Shown: positions 44,055 through 53,297, counted from the stretch's first letter. The stretch is 64,000 nt of DNA from Flagellimonas taeanensis (GCF_003584105.1 NZ_QXFO01000027.1:62001-126000); one strand, 5' to 3'. Made by a program: numbers and translations. The notes: a model not told the origin generated them from the sequence alone.

Positions 44055-45503
44055 ATGAAAACATCAAACGTCATAACATCACTATTGTTCGCAGGAAGCG
44101 TTTTGGTTTCCTGTACGGAAAATTTTGAGGAAATCAACTCCAACCCGAACGCCCCTGAACAAGTAAGTGCCAACCTGTTGTTGTCCACCGTGACTTCCGA
44201 AATTACCCGACAGCTTACCCAAGAGGGCTACAGCGACGGAAACACCATCACCCAGCTGATGGCCAAGAACAACTTTCCTGGTTTTAGCCAGTTTGACTGG
44301 GGAGATCAAGGAATGTGGAACCTGTTTTACAGTTATTTGCCCGAGATCAATGATATTTTGGAAATTTCGAGGGCCGAAGGCACACAGAACGCCACTTATG
44401 AAGGTATCGCCCTGACGATGAGGGCCCTTTGCTTTGCCAACCTTACGGATCTTTATGGCTATGTGCCCTATACAGAGGCCATGTCCGGGGAGAGTTCGGG
44501 CATTTTTACCCCAAAATATGACGATCAGGAAACCGTGTACAACGGTGTGCTCCAGGATTTGGCCGATGCCGATGCCGCACTGGCCAAAGGAGAGACCATT
44601 GCAGGGTCAACAGGTGATGTCATCTATGATGGTGATGCTGCACAATGGAGAAAATTGGCCAATTCACTGCGTCTTCGCTATTTGATGCGAATATCGAAAA
44701 GAAGGGATGTTTCCGCAGAAATGCAGGCCATTGTGAACGCAGGAAACTACATCAGCAACAATGCGGACAATGCCACATTGGTATATAGCGGCACGTCCAA
44801 CACCGACTCTTGGCCAGAAAGCACCGGTCGTATTGGCGGGTTCGACGAAAAGAGCTTGTGTACTACACTATTGGATTATTTTGAGCTGTTCAATGATCCT
44901 CGCTTGGATATTTGGTTTGACCGAAACAGCGATGGCGAATGGGTGGGAATACCCATCGGTCTCAATCAGGACAATGCCCGTGCCTATGATGACCAGTACA
45001 GCCCAAGCCGTTTGGATGTGGAACTGTTCTATTTTTCAAGAACGGCAGCCCAGGCATATATCATGAAGAATTCAGAAGTTCAGTTCATCTTGGCCGAAGC
45101 TGCGGAAAGAGGTTTTATCACAGGTAGTGCCGAAACGTATTATAATGAAGGGATAAGGGCCAGTTTGTCCTATTGGGGAGTTTCCGATGCGGACATTGAA
45201 ACTTATTTGCAAGGAGCTGAGGTACAATACGATGGTTCTTTGGAATTGTTGCTGACCCAAAAGACCATTGCCCTTTGGAATGTGGACTATCAAGGATGGA
45301 TGGACTATAGAAGGACCGGCATGCCCGCTTTGGAAACTGGCCCGGATGATCTAAACGGAGGGCGCTATCCTGTCCGTTTCCTATATCCTTCTTCGGAACA
45401 GACCCTAAACAAGGCCAATTATGATGCAGCGGTCCAAGCCATGGGAGGTGAAGGGGATGATATCAACACACCTGGTTGGTGGGAAACAGGAAACAGATAT
45501 TAA
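44055..45503 (+). CDS. susD: SusD/RagB-family surface lipoprotein (SusD-like_2 type)
   Basis: 482 residues with lipobox VLVSCTEN and the family N-terminus FEEINSNPNAP. TPR-like helices follow (EGIALTMRALCFANLTDLYG) and the C-terminal QKTIALWNVDYQGWMDYRRT is typical. It is the ligand-capturing lid of the SusC transporter. Confidence 0.92.
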   Translation: MKTSNVITSLLFAGSVLVSCTENFEEINSNPNAPEQVSANLLLSTVTSEITRQLTQEGYSDGNTITQLMAKNNFPGFSQFDWGDQGMWNLFYSYLPEINDILEISRAEGTQNATYEGIALTMRALCFANLTDLYGYVPYTEAMSGESSGIFTPKYDDQETVYNGVLQDLADADAALAKGETIAGSTGDVIYDGDAAQWRKLANSLRLRYLMRISKRRDVSAEMQAIVNAGNYISNNADNATLVYSGTSNTDSWPESTGRIGGFDEKSLCTTLLDYFELFNDPRLDIWFDRNSDGEWVGIPIGLNQDNARAYDDQYSPSRLDVELFYFSRTAAQAYIMKNSEVQFILAEAAERGFITGSAETYYNEGIRASLSYWGVSDADIETYLQGAEVQYDGSLELLLTQKTIALWNVDYQGWMDYRRTGMPALETGPDDLNGGRYPVRFLYPSSEQTLNKANYDAAVQAMGGEGDDINTPGWWETGNRY

Positions 45504-45578
45504 AGATTTGACCATTTAAATAACCGACAAATGGTTGCCCTGGAAACAGGGCAGCCATTGTTGTTAAAATAAAAATTC

Positions 45579-47237
45579 ATGTTGAAGAACGTATTCTTTG
45601 TGACTGCTTTGGTCACGGTGTTTTTATCGGCCTGCTCACGAAATACAGAGAATAGCCCTGATATACAACACATTGTGATCATCGGCGTGGACGGTATGAG
45701 TCCCAATGGGATCCAGAAGGCCCATACGCCTATGATGGACTCCATGGTTCAAAATGGAGCGGCCACTATGCATGCCCGTTCCGTATTGCCGTCAAGTTCC
45801 AGCCCCAATTGGGCCAGTATGATCATGGGGGCCGATACCGAACAGCATGGGGTCACCTCCAACGGATGGGAAAAGTTTGACCATCAATTGCCACCCGTAG
45901 TAGCGACCAAAAATGGAACCTTCCCAACCATTTTCACCTTGTTCCACGACCAACAGCCCGAAGCCCATGTAGGGGCAATCTACGATTGGGATGGCTTTGG
46001 ACGTTTGTTCGAAAAGGAGGACGTCGATTTTGATATTGACGGGGACCACGAGGACAATACCACACAACAGGCCGTAAACTACATCAAGGAACATACTCCC
46101 AAGTTCACCTTTGTGCATTTGGATCATGTAGATCATGCAGGCCATGCCTTGGGCCATGGGAGCCCAGAATATTACAAGTCCGTAGAAAAGGCGGACTCTT
46201 TGATTACCGAAATTGTCAACGCGACCAAGGAAGCGGGCATTTTTGAAAAGACCCTGTTCATTGTTTCTGCCGATCACGGTGGAATCGGTTTTGGGCACGG
46301 GGGTGAAAGTTTGGCCGAAATGGAAATACCCTTTATCCTTTATGGTGCAGGAATCAAAAAAGGATATCAGATTGAAGAGACCGTATACCAATACGACAAT
46401 GCAGCCACGGTGGCCTATGCTATGGGATTGCAAACTCCCCAGTCATGGATCGGGAGGCCCACTAAAGGAGCTTTTATCGGTAATGAAAAACCCAACTTGA
46501 CCTATAAGCGAAAAGAGCAGATAACCCAACCAAAGATTCTTCCGGATGCAGGCTATTTTGAGCCTGCAGGAGGAGTTTTTAAGGCGGATTCCGTTGCGGT
46601 GGTAATGCAGAACCCCAACAATGTGGGTGAAATCAGGTATACCATAGGAAACGCCGTTCCTACGATGGAAAACAGCAAGGTGTATCAAGATACTTTTTAC
46701 CTGAAACAAACCGAGATTGTAAAGGCCGGAATTTTTCAGGGTGACCAATTGTTGAGTACGATTGCAGAGGCCAATTTCAGGTTGGTTCCTGAAACCAAGG
46801 AAGACCCTGTTGCCTATGCTATTTATTACGGGGAGGGGATGGACAAATTACCCAATTTCGCTACCTTAAAGCCTGTTAAAGAAGGTTTTGTTGCCGAATT
46901 TTCCCATAAACAGGCCTTGACGGAAGATGTGCAACAAGAACAGGGGGCCTTGGTGTTGGAAAGCTATTTGGATATTCCTGAAGATGGGAAATATGGCTTT
47001 TTTGCCAATAGTGATGACGGGAGTAAACTCTACGTGGATGGAAAATTGGTGGTGGACAACGATGGGGACCATGGGGTCATGGAACGTGGCGAAGCTATTG
47101 AACTGACCAAAGGCAAACATTTGGTCAGGGTGGAGTTTTTTAACGGCGGGGGAGGCTACCACTTGGATGTAAAATACCAAGGAGTCCACATCCCGAAACA
47201 GATTATCCCTGCCAACCATTTATATAGAGAAAAATAA
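45579..47237 (+). CDS. Secreted alkaline-phosphatase-superfamily phosphodiesterase with PA14 domain
   Basis: 552 residues: lipobox (VFLSACSRN), then a type I phosphodiesterase/nucleotide pyrophosphatase-like catalytic domain. Metal ligands are visible in IIGVDGMSP, HLDHVDHAGHALGHG and VSADHGGIGFGHGG; the nucleophile region is LPSSSSPNWASMIMG with a Ser. Residues from about 455 form a PA14-like domain (DGKYGFFANSDDGSKLYVDG), a carbohydrate-binding fold. It would free a phosphate or phosphonate ester from a glycan at the surface. It is the third gene of the susCD operon. Confidence 0.85.
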   Translation: MLKNVFFVTALVTVFLSACSRNTENSPDIQHIVIIGVDGMSPNGIQKAHTPMMDSMVQNGAATMHARSVLPSSSSPNWASMIMGADTEQHGVTSNGWEKFDHQLPPVVATKNGTFPTIFTLFHDQQPEAHVGAIYDWDGFGRLFEKEDVDFDIDGDHEDNTTQQAVNYIKEHTPKFTFVHLDHVDHAGHALGHGSPEYYKSVEKADSLITEIVNATKEAGIFEKTLFIVSADHGGIGFGHGGESLAEMEIPFILYGAGIKKGYQIEETVYQYDNAATVAYAMGLQTPQSWIGRPTKGAFIGNEKPNLTYKRKEQITQPKILPDAGYFEPAGGVFKADSVAVVMQNPNNVGEIRYTIGNAVPTMENSKVYQDTFYLKQTEIVKAGIFQGDQLLSTIAEANFRLVPETKEDPVAYAIYYGEGMDKLPNFATLKPVKEGFVAEFSHKQALTEDVQQEQGALVLESYLDIPEDGKYGFFANSDDGSKLYVDGKLVVDNDGDHGVMERGEAIELTKGKHLVRVEFFNGGGGYHLDVKYQGVHIPKQIIPANHLYREK

Positions 47238-47238
47238 A

Positions 47239-48513
47239 ATGTATATCAACCTCAAAAAATCAGGTGTTTTGGCCACTCTATTTCTTATGGCCTTGGTGGT
47301 CAAAGGCCAAAAACAGCAATTGCCTGCTTGGGAACCTGGTTTTTTGGACATCCACCATATCAATACCGGTAGGGGTGACGCCGCTTTTATGGTTTTTCCT
47401 GATGGCGCTACGATGCTGGTGGATGCCGGGGACATGTCCGAGACCCATCCGAGGACCACGTCGAGCAGAAATGCCGAATTGGTTCCGAACAGGTCAAAGA
47501 CCGTACCCCAGTGGATCGTGGATTACATCGACCAGTTTCTGCCCAAAAGACAAGAACGAAAATTGGATTATGCCCTTATTACCCATTACCACGACGATCA
47601 TTTTGGAGAAATAGATTCCTTGCGAAAAATAGCTCCAGGGGGGTATCAATTGACCGGTATTATGGAAGTGGGGACCCTTATTCCCATCAAAAAATTGATA
47701 GACCGCGGATTTGAATTCCCCATCAACCTGAAAGATCCCAAAGTACAGGCAGAGGAACGTTTCTCTAGCGATGCCTATGGTATGATACCGACCTTAAAGG
47801 AGTATTGGAAGTTCATCGATTATCAAGCAAAAAAAGTTGGCTTAATCAATGAGCCATTGAGCGTGGGCCGTTCGGATCAAATCGTTCTAAAAAATAATCC
47901 AAAGGATTATCCAACTTTTTCAATACGGAATATTGCCTCCAATGGTAACATTTGGACAGGCTATGATGATTCCTTTTACCCCTTGTTCAGACAGGGAGAA
48001 TATCCAGGGGAGAATCCGTTGAGCAATGGTATCCGAATCGATTACGGCAAGTTCAATTATTATACCGGAGGGGATATTTCCGGCATAGACGGCATGGGTC
48101 AGACCAATTTGGATGCTTTGGAATCCCACGTGGCCCCGGTAATCGGTCCGGTGGATGTGGCCACACTCAACCATCACGGCAACCGCGATTCACAGAATCC
48201 ATTTTATGTTCGGACCATCCGGCCCCGTGTCTGGATCCAACAAAATTGGACTGCCGACCATCCGGGCGAGGAAGTTTTAAGAAGGATCACCTCAACACAA
48301 TTGTACCCTGGGGAACGGGATATTTTTTCAACCATTATGCTCCAAGGCACCAAGGATGTGATCGGGGGCAGGTTGGATCAATATAAAAGCCAAAAGGGGC
48401 ATATTGTGATCCGGGTTTATAATCACGGGAATTCATACGATATTTATGTGTTGAACGATTCATCGGAAGAAAGGGAAATACTAGCGAAATATGGACCATA
48501 TGAAGCACGATAG
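47239..48513 (+). CDS. Secreted metallo-beta-lactamase-fold hydrolase
   Basis: 424 residues with signal peptide MYINLKKSGVLATLFLMALVVKG. Metal ligands: HYHDDH (116-121), Asp279 in YTGGDISG and the His pair in LNHHGNRDS (312-313), the order seen in ComEC-type MBL domains. It could be an extracellular phosphodiesterase acting on phosphocholine-, phosphoethanolamine- or AEP-like esters; pneumococcal phosphorylcholine esterase also has this fold. It starts directly after the previous stop and overlaps the PLP gene. Confidence 0.8.
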   Translation: MYINLKKSGVLATLFLMALVVKGQKQQLPAWEPGFLDIHHINTGRGDAAFMVFPDGATMLVDAGDMSETHPRTTSSRNAELVPNRSKTVPQWIVDYIDQFLPKRQERKLDYALITHYHDDHFGEIDSLRKIAPGGYQLTGIMEVGTLIPIKKLIDRGFEFPINLKDPKVQAEERFSSDAYGMIPTLKEYWKFIDYQAKKVGLINEPLSVGRSDQIVLKNNPKDYPTFSIRNIASNGNIWTGYDDSFYPLFRQGEYPGENPLSNGIRIDYGKFNYYTGGDISGIDGMGQTNLDALESHVAPVIGPVDVATLNHHGNRDSQNPFYVRTIRPRVWIQQNWTADHPGEEVLRRITSTQLYPGERDIFSTIMLQGTKDVIGGRLDQYKSQKGHIVIRVYNHGNSYDIYVLNDSSEEREILAKYGPYEAR

Positions 48514-49861
48514 GCACAACGCGGAATCTGTTGTGGAAGGCGACATCAACCTTACCTCTGCCAGGGGTGAATGGTTAAAGGAAGAAGTAAACGACCAAAC
48601 CAAGGAACTGTTGGAAAAGGATGCCAAATACTTTTTGCACCAATCCATGTCCACCCCCTGTTTGGACGTTTTAAAAAATTGCGAAGGCTCTTATTTGGAG
48701 AGTATCTCTGGGAAACGATATCTGGATTTTCATGGGAACAATGTGCACCAAGTAGGGTTTTCCCATCCCAAAATGGTGAGTGCGCTTATGGGACAACTTC
48801 AGGAACTTACGTTTTCAACCCGAAGATACACCAACGAAAAAGCCATCCAGTTTGCGGAGGAATTGACATCCTATACCCCAAAAGGGCTAAATCGAATTTT
48901 ACTTACCCCAAACGGAAGTTCTGCCATCAGCATAGCCTTGAAACTGGCCCGTGCGGTAACGGGCAAGCATAAAGTAGTTTCCTTTTGGGATTCGTTCCAT
49001 GGGGCCAATTTGGATGCCATCAGCGTAGGCGGTGAATCTATCTTTCAAGAACATATGGGGCCATTGATGCCCGGTGTGGAACGTATTCCACCACCTATAA
49101 CCTATCGCGGTATTTTTGAAGGGAATGAAGAAAAAGCCCTGGAGTATTTGGAGCATGTGTTGTCCAAGGATGATGAGATCGGTGCTTTTTTGGCCGAAAC
49201 CATCCGCAACACCGATGTGCAGATTCCATCCGCCAAATATTGGCAAGGCGCCCGTGAACTATGTGATAAGTATGGGGTGCTGTTGATTTTGGATGAAATT
49301 CCGATTGCCTTCGGACGCACCGGAAAAATGTTCGCCTACGAATTGTTCGGTATTGAACCCGATATCCTCTGTTTGGGCAAAGGCTTGGGTGGAGGTATTG
49401 TTCCCCAAGCGGCCATTGTGACCCGTGAAGAGTACAACCGTTTCGGGCATATTTCTTTGGGACACTATACCCACGAAAAAAGTCCAATGGGCTCAGTGGC
49501 CGGATTGACCCTTTTGGAAATCATTGAAGAAGAAAAATTGTTGCAAAAGGTAAAGGCAGATGAGGAATTCATGAAAAAGGCCCTTTACAAAATGCACCGA
49601 AAATATTCCCTGATTGGCGATGTGCGTGGGGTGGGTCTGTTGTGGGGTATCGAATTGGTCACCAACCGGACCACCAAGGAAAAAGCGACCGCCGAAGCCG
49701 AGGAAATCATGTACGAATGTTTAAAAAATGGGTTGAGTTTCAAGGTTTCCAAAGGAAACGTGCTGCAACTCTCACCTCCCTTGACCATTTCTCGGGAAGA
49801 ACTGGAAAAAGCCTTGGAGATATTGAACGACGCCTTTCTAAAAACAAATGCCATAGCCTAA
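48491..49861 (+). CDS. pbfA: PLP class-III enzyme, PbfA-like (hydroxy-aminoethylphosphonate ammonia-lyase)
   Basis: 456 residues, class-III aminotransferase fold with PLP Lys297 (LCLGKGLGGGIVP), Asp268 and the phosphate-binding NGSSA. The N-terminal FLHQSMSTPCLDVL and FHGNNVHQVGFSHP, and WDSFHGANLDAISVGGE, match my memory of PbfA, which releases ammonia from (R)-1-hydroxy-2-aminoethylphosphonate and yields phosphonoacetaldehyde in Vibrio. It lacks a signal peptide, so it is cytoplasmic among exported neighbours. It overlaps the MBL gene by 23 bases and the next gene by one. A related phospholyase or transaminase activity is possible. Confidence 0.72.
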   Translation: MDHMKHDRHNAESVVEGDINLTSARGEWLKEEVNDQTKELLEKDAKYFLHQSMSTPCLDVLKNCEGSYLESISGKRYLDFHGNNVHQVGFSHPKMVSALMGQLQELTFSTRRYTNEKAIQFAEELTSYTPKGLNRILLTPNGSSAISIALKLARAVTGKHKVVSFWDSFHGANLDAISVGGESIFQEHMGPLMPGVERIPPPITYRGIFEGNEEKALEYLEHVLSKDDEIGAFLAETIRNTDVQIPSAKYWQGARELCDKYGVLLILDEIPIAFGRTGKMFAYELFGIEPDILCLGKGLGGGIVPQAAIVTREEYNRFGHISLGHYTHEKSPMGSVAGLTLLEIIEEEKLLQKVKADEEFMKKALYKMHRKYSLIGDVRGVGLLWGIELVTNRTTKEKATAEAEEIMYECLKNGLSFKVSKGNVLQLSPPLTISREELEKALEILNDAFLKTNAIA

Positions 49862-51456
49862 TGAAAAAAATCAACCAACTACTTATCTTTTTGTTTTTGG
49901 GCATTGCCCCGATGATGGCCCAGTCGGAGCCACAGATCTTGGTGCAACCCTATCTGCAGAACGCCGAACCCAATTCGATCATCATCATGTGGGAGACCAC
50001 CAATGGCGAGGAAAGCATCGTTGAATATGGAACCACTCCAAAACTGGGCAAAAAGACCCAAGGTAGGGCCGAAGACATCAACTTTTCGGATTCTAGGGTG
50101 CATACCGTGAAGTTGACAGGTTTGGAACGCTTTACTGAATACTTTTATCGGGTAAAGACAGGAAAGGCCAAGTCGGACATCTATCAATTTAAAACGCCGC
50201 CCTTTGCCAGTGATGAGGAATCGTTCAACATCGTTGCCATGAGCGATATGCAATACGATAGCCAAAATCCGAACAAATTTTCCGAAGTGGTGAACGAGGG
50301 CATCATTCAGTATTTGAAAAAGGAATACGGAGGCAAATTGCCCGATAATCTGGCCATGATCATGATTCCGGGCGACTTGGTTTCAAGTGGGAGCGAATAC
50401 TACCAGTGGAAGGAACATTTCTTCGACCCTGCACAAAAATTGTTTGCTGAAGTGCCAGTATATCCTGTTTTGGGAAACCATGAGCGAAACTCCATTTTTT
50501 ACTTCAAATATTTCAGCCTGCCCGAAAATGGCACCCCTGCCTTTGCGGAACATTGGTGGTACAAAGATTATGGAAATACCCGTGTGATCGGACTCAACTC
50601 CAACGAAGGGTACCGAGATTTGAAAGATCAATACCAGTGGTTGGAAAAGGTTTTGGCAGATACGGAAAAGGATGATAATATCGACTTTGTTTTTGCCCAA
50701 CTCCACCATCCTTATAAATCGGAGCTTTGGATTCCAGGAGAGGAAGAACCCACAGGAAAAGTGGTAAAAATGTTGGAGGAGTTTTCAACCAAAACGGGTA
50801 AACCCAGTATTCACTTTTTCGGTCATACCCATGCCTATTCCAGGGGACAGTCCAGAGATCACAAGCATTTGTGGATCAATGTGGCCTCCGCCGGTGGTGC
50901 CATCGACAATTGGGGGGAGTTTGAAGGCAGGGATTACGATGAGTTCACCGTTTCCCAAGACGAATATGGTTTTGTGATGGTGGAAGTGGACGGTAACCGA
51001 AAAGACCCCAAGTTCACTATAAAAAGGATCAGTCGTGGCAACGAAAGCAAGCTTAGGGACAATGAACTTCGCGATAGTATTACCATTTGGAGATTGGAAA
51101 AGAAACCCGAAACCCCCAAAACAGTTTCGCCTGCAAACAATGTGGAAGTTGAAGATGAATTTGCCACGTTGAAGGCTGGGGAATTTTCAAGCCCGATCAA
51201 TGGAGCTTTCCATGCTGCCGCGCATTGGCAGGTTTCTGAAACCAAGGATTTTGAAAAATTGGCACTGGACAGTTGGAAACAATACGAAAACTGGTACTAT
51301 GAGGAAGACCGTCAAAAAGATGACGACCTTACCGACGAAAGAACCAAAAGATTGAAACCTGGAACCACTTATTATTGGAGGGTCCGTTACCGCGACCAAA
51401 ACCTCAATTGGAGCGATTGGTCCGAAACAGCATCATTCAAAACCAAACAGAAATGA
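49861..51456 (+). CDS. Secreted purple-acid-phosphatase-like metallophosphoesterase
   Basis: 531 residues with signal peptide MKKINQLLIFLFLGIAPMMA. An N-terminal FnIII-like domain (IIIMWETTNGEESIVEYGT) is followed by the calcineurin-like catalytic core: MSDMQYD, IPGDLVSSG, LGNHERN, LHHPYKS and FGHTHAYSR. The C-terminus is again FnIII-like (YYWRVRYRDQNLNWSDWSE). The ATG overlaps the previous stop (TAATG). Confidence 0.9.
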   Translation: MKKINQLLIFLFLGIAPMMAQSEPQILVQPYLQNAEPNSIIIMWETTNGEESIVEYGTTPKLGKKTQGRAEDINFSDSRVHTVKLTGLERFTEYFYRVKTGKAKSDIYQFKTPPFASDEESFNIVAMSDMQYDSQNPNKFSEVVNEGIIQYLKKEYGGKLPDNLAMIMIPGDLVSSGSEYYQWKEHFFDPAQKLFAEVPVYPVLGNHERNSIFYFKYFSLPENGTPAFAEHWWYKDYGNTRVIGLNSNEGYRDLKDQYQWLEKVLADTEKDDNIDFVFAQLHHPYKSELWIPGEEEPTGKVVKMLEEFSTKTGKPSIHFFGHTHAYSRGQSRDHKHLWINVASAGGAIDNWGEFEGRDYDEFTVSQDEYGFVMVEVDGNRKDPKFTIKRISRGNESKLRDNELRDSITIWRLEKKPETPKTVSPANNVEVEDEFATLKAGEFSSPINGAFHAAAHWQVSETKDFEKLALDSWKQYENWYYEEDRQKDDDLTDERTKRLKPGTTYYWRVRYRDQNLNWSDWSETASFKTKQK

Positions 51457-52523
51457 AAAAAAAGATATTGCTTTTCGTTGCCCTGGCAGCTTTTCTAAAG
51501 ATCAATGCACAGGAATCCGACACCAAGGTCATTTTGATTACGTTGGACGGCTACCGTTGGCAGGAACTCTTCACGGGTGCCGATCCGTTATTGATCGGCA
51601 ACAAGGAGTACGTTCATGAAGTAGACGCGCTAAAGGAGGCTTTTTGGAAAGAAACTCCCCAAGAAAGAAGAGAGGTCCTGATGCCTTTTTTCTGGACCCA
51701 AGTGTCCAAAATGGGCCAGTTGCATGGCAACAGGAACTTGGGCAGCAAAGTGGACCTGACCAACAAGATGTGGTTTTCCTATCCGGGCTACAACGAAATC
51801 CTGACCGGGGCTGCCGATGACAAGAACATCCGCAGCAATGATAAGGTGCCCAATCCCAATACCACCATTTTGGAACGGTACAACAACATGTCCGAAGGGA
51901 AAGGCAAAGTAGCTGCTTTTGGCAGTTGGGATGTGTTCCCGTTCATCATCAACGAAAAACGTTCCGGTGTTCCCGTGAATGCCGGTTTTGAAACGGCTAC
52001 AGGCAACTTGAACGAAAGGGAAAAATTCCTGAACCAACTTCAGGTTCAAATTCCAAGTCCTTGGGGCAGCGTTCGTTTGGATGCCTTCACCCATCACTAT
52101 GCCTTGGAGCACATGAAAAAAGCGCATCCGAAGCTGGTATTTGTCTCTTATGGGGAAACGGATGACTTCGCCCACGATGGCGATTATCAAGCGTATCTGA
52201 AATCGGCCCACAACACAGATGCTTTGATCAAAGAGCTTTGGGACTTTACCCAACAGGATGATTTTTATAAGGATCAAACGGTTTTTATCATCACCACAGA
52301 CCACGGCAGGGGCACTGAACCTTTGGATACTTGGAGAAGCCATGGAGCGGACATCAAGGGAGCTGACCAAGTTTGGATGGTCACTTTTGGAAAGGGGATT
52401 AAAGCCTTGGGCGAGGTAAAACAAGAAGAACAATTGCATTCCGATCAGATTGCACCCACGCTATTGAACATATTGGACGTTCCTGTACCCAAAGAAATGG
52501 GAGGATTGCCCCTAAAGCTTTAG
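51453..52523 (+). CDS. Secreted alkaline-phosphatase-superfamily hydrolase
   Basis: 356 residues with signal peptide MKKKILLFVALAAFLKINAQ. The fold is sulfatase/phosphodiesterase-like: first metal Asp in ILITLDGYRWQELF, Ser nucleophile in WFSYPGYNEILTG, further ligands in YGETDDFAHDG, TTDHGRGTEP and HSDQIAPTLL. It overlaps the preceding gene by 4 bases and ends the operon. Phosphomonoesters or diesters are likely substrates; a sulfatase is less likely because no Cys/Ser-x-Pro-x-Arg motif is present. Confidence 0.82.
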   Translation: MKKKILLFVALAAFLKINAQESDTKVILITLDGYRWQELFTGADPLLIGNKEYVHEVDALKEAFWKETPQERREVLMPFFWTQVSKMGQLHGNRNLGSKVDLTNKMWFSYPGYNEILTGAADDKNIRSNDKVPNPNTTILERYNNMSEGKGKVAAFGSWDVFPFIINEKRSGVPVNAGFETATGNLNEREKFLNQLQVQIPSPWGSVRLDAFTHHYALEHMKKAHPKLVFVSYGETDDFAHDGDYQAYLKSAHNTDALIKELWDFTQQDDFYKDQTVFIITTDHGRGTEPLDTWRSHGADIKGADQVWMVTFGKGIKALGEVKQEEQLHSDQIAPTLLNILDVPVPKEMGGLPLKL

Positions 52524-52559
52524 TTTAAGTAGGTTTTATTTCAGTTAATTAGTATGTTC

Positions 52560-52587
52560 AAGGCCCATACCTTAAGGTATGGGCCTT
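52560..52587. terminator. Hairpin after the susCD-phosphoesterase operon
   Basis: AAGGCCCATACC-TTAA-GGTATGGGCCTT is a perfect 12-bp stem, but a T-run is missing. It probably ends the long operon from the left. Confidence 0.6.
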
Positions 52588-52660
52588 GCAGTTCATGGAA
52601 ATGCGAAATCTGGACATGTTTTTTCCAAAATGGTTACCTTAGGAGGGCGATTTCTACAAC

Positions 52661-53293
52661 ATGAAAGAAGAACTTTTAGAGACGTTTAGAGGACATTTTG
52701 AACAACCCCTGATCGATGAGATCTTGGAGGTAGGTAAATTAATGGAGGTTCCAGCCGGGGAGACCATCATGGATATTGGTCAGTACATCAGGAGCATTCC
52801 TTTACTGCTTTCTGGAGCCATAAAGGTCCTGAGGGAAGATGAGGAAGGGGACGAGTTGCTTTTGTACTATTTGGAACAAGGAGAGACCTGTTCGGTCACC
52901 ATGGCCTGCTGTATGGGGCATACCAAGAGCGAGATCAGGGCCATTGCCGAGACCGATGCCAGCATTGTGATGATCCCCGTGCAAAAAATGGAAGAATGGA
53001 TGGGAAAATACAAAGGATGGCGCAACTACGTCTTCGAAAGCTACCACAACCGCTTGAACGAGTTGTTACAGACCGTGGACAGCATTGCGTTCAAGAACTT
53101 GGACCAAAGGTTGGTGGACTATCTTAAAAAGAAGGTGGAGGTGACCAACGACAACAAGATCCAAAGCACCCATCAGGAGATAGCCTATGACCTGCATACC
53201 TCAAGGGTAGTGGTTTCCAGATTGTTGAAAAAGCTCGAAAAAATGAAGAAACTGGTACTGCACAGAAGCTACATCCAAGTTGTGGATCTGTAA
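52661..53293 (+). CDS. Crp/Fnr-family regulator of sulfur genes
   Basis: 210 residues: cyclic-nucleotide-type barrel (VPAGETIMDIGQYIRSIPLL), dimerisation helix, and a winged helix (STHQEIAYDLHTSRVVVSRL). It lacks the FNR iron-sulfur cysteines at the N-terminus but has Cys77, Cys83 and Cys84 in the barrel (ETCSVTMACCMGHTKSE). It directly precedes SulP and the sulfur genes. The shared operator at six nearby promoters makes it the likely activator. The signal is unknown; a persulfide is possible. Confidence 0.9.
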   Translation: MKEELLETFRGHFEQPLIDEILEVGKLMEVPAGETIMDIGQYIRSIPLLLSGAIKVLREDEEGDELLLYYLEQGETCSVTMACCMGHTKSEIRAIAETDASIVMIPVQKMEEWMGKYKGWRNYVFESYHNRLNELLQTVDSIAFKNLDQRLVDYLKKKVEVTNDNKIQSTHQEIAYDLHTSRVVVSRLLKKLEKMKKLVLHRSYIQVVDL

Positions 53294-53297
53294 CTTT

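Noticed and set aside
51375-51452. N-terminal extension of the last alkaline-phosphatase-fold gene
   Set aside because: The extra 26 residues overlap the preceding gene and would hide the clean signal peptide beginning at 51453.
52633-52646. Half-site GTTAC upstream of the crp gene as autoregulatory operator
   Set aside because: Only one half is present and no -7 box lies at the regular distance.
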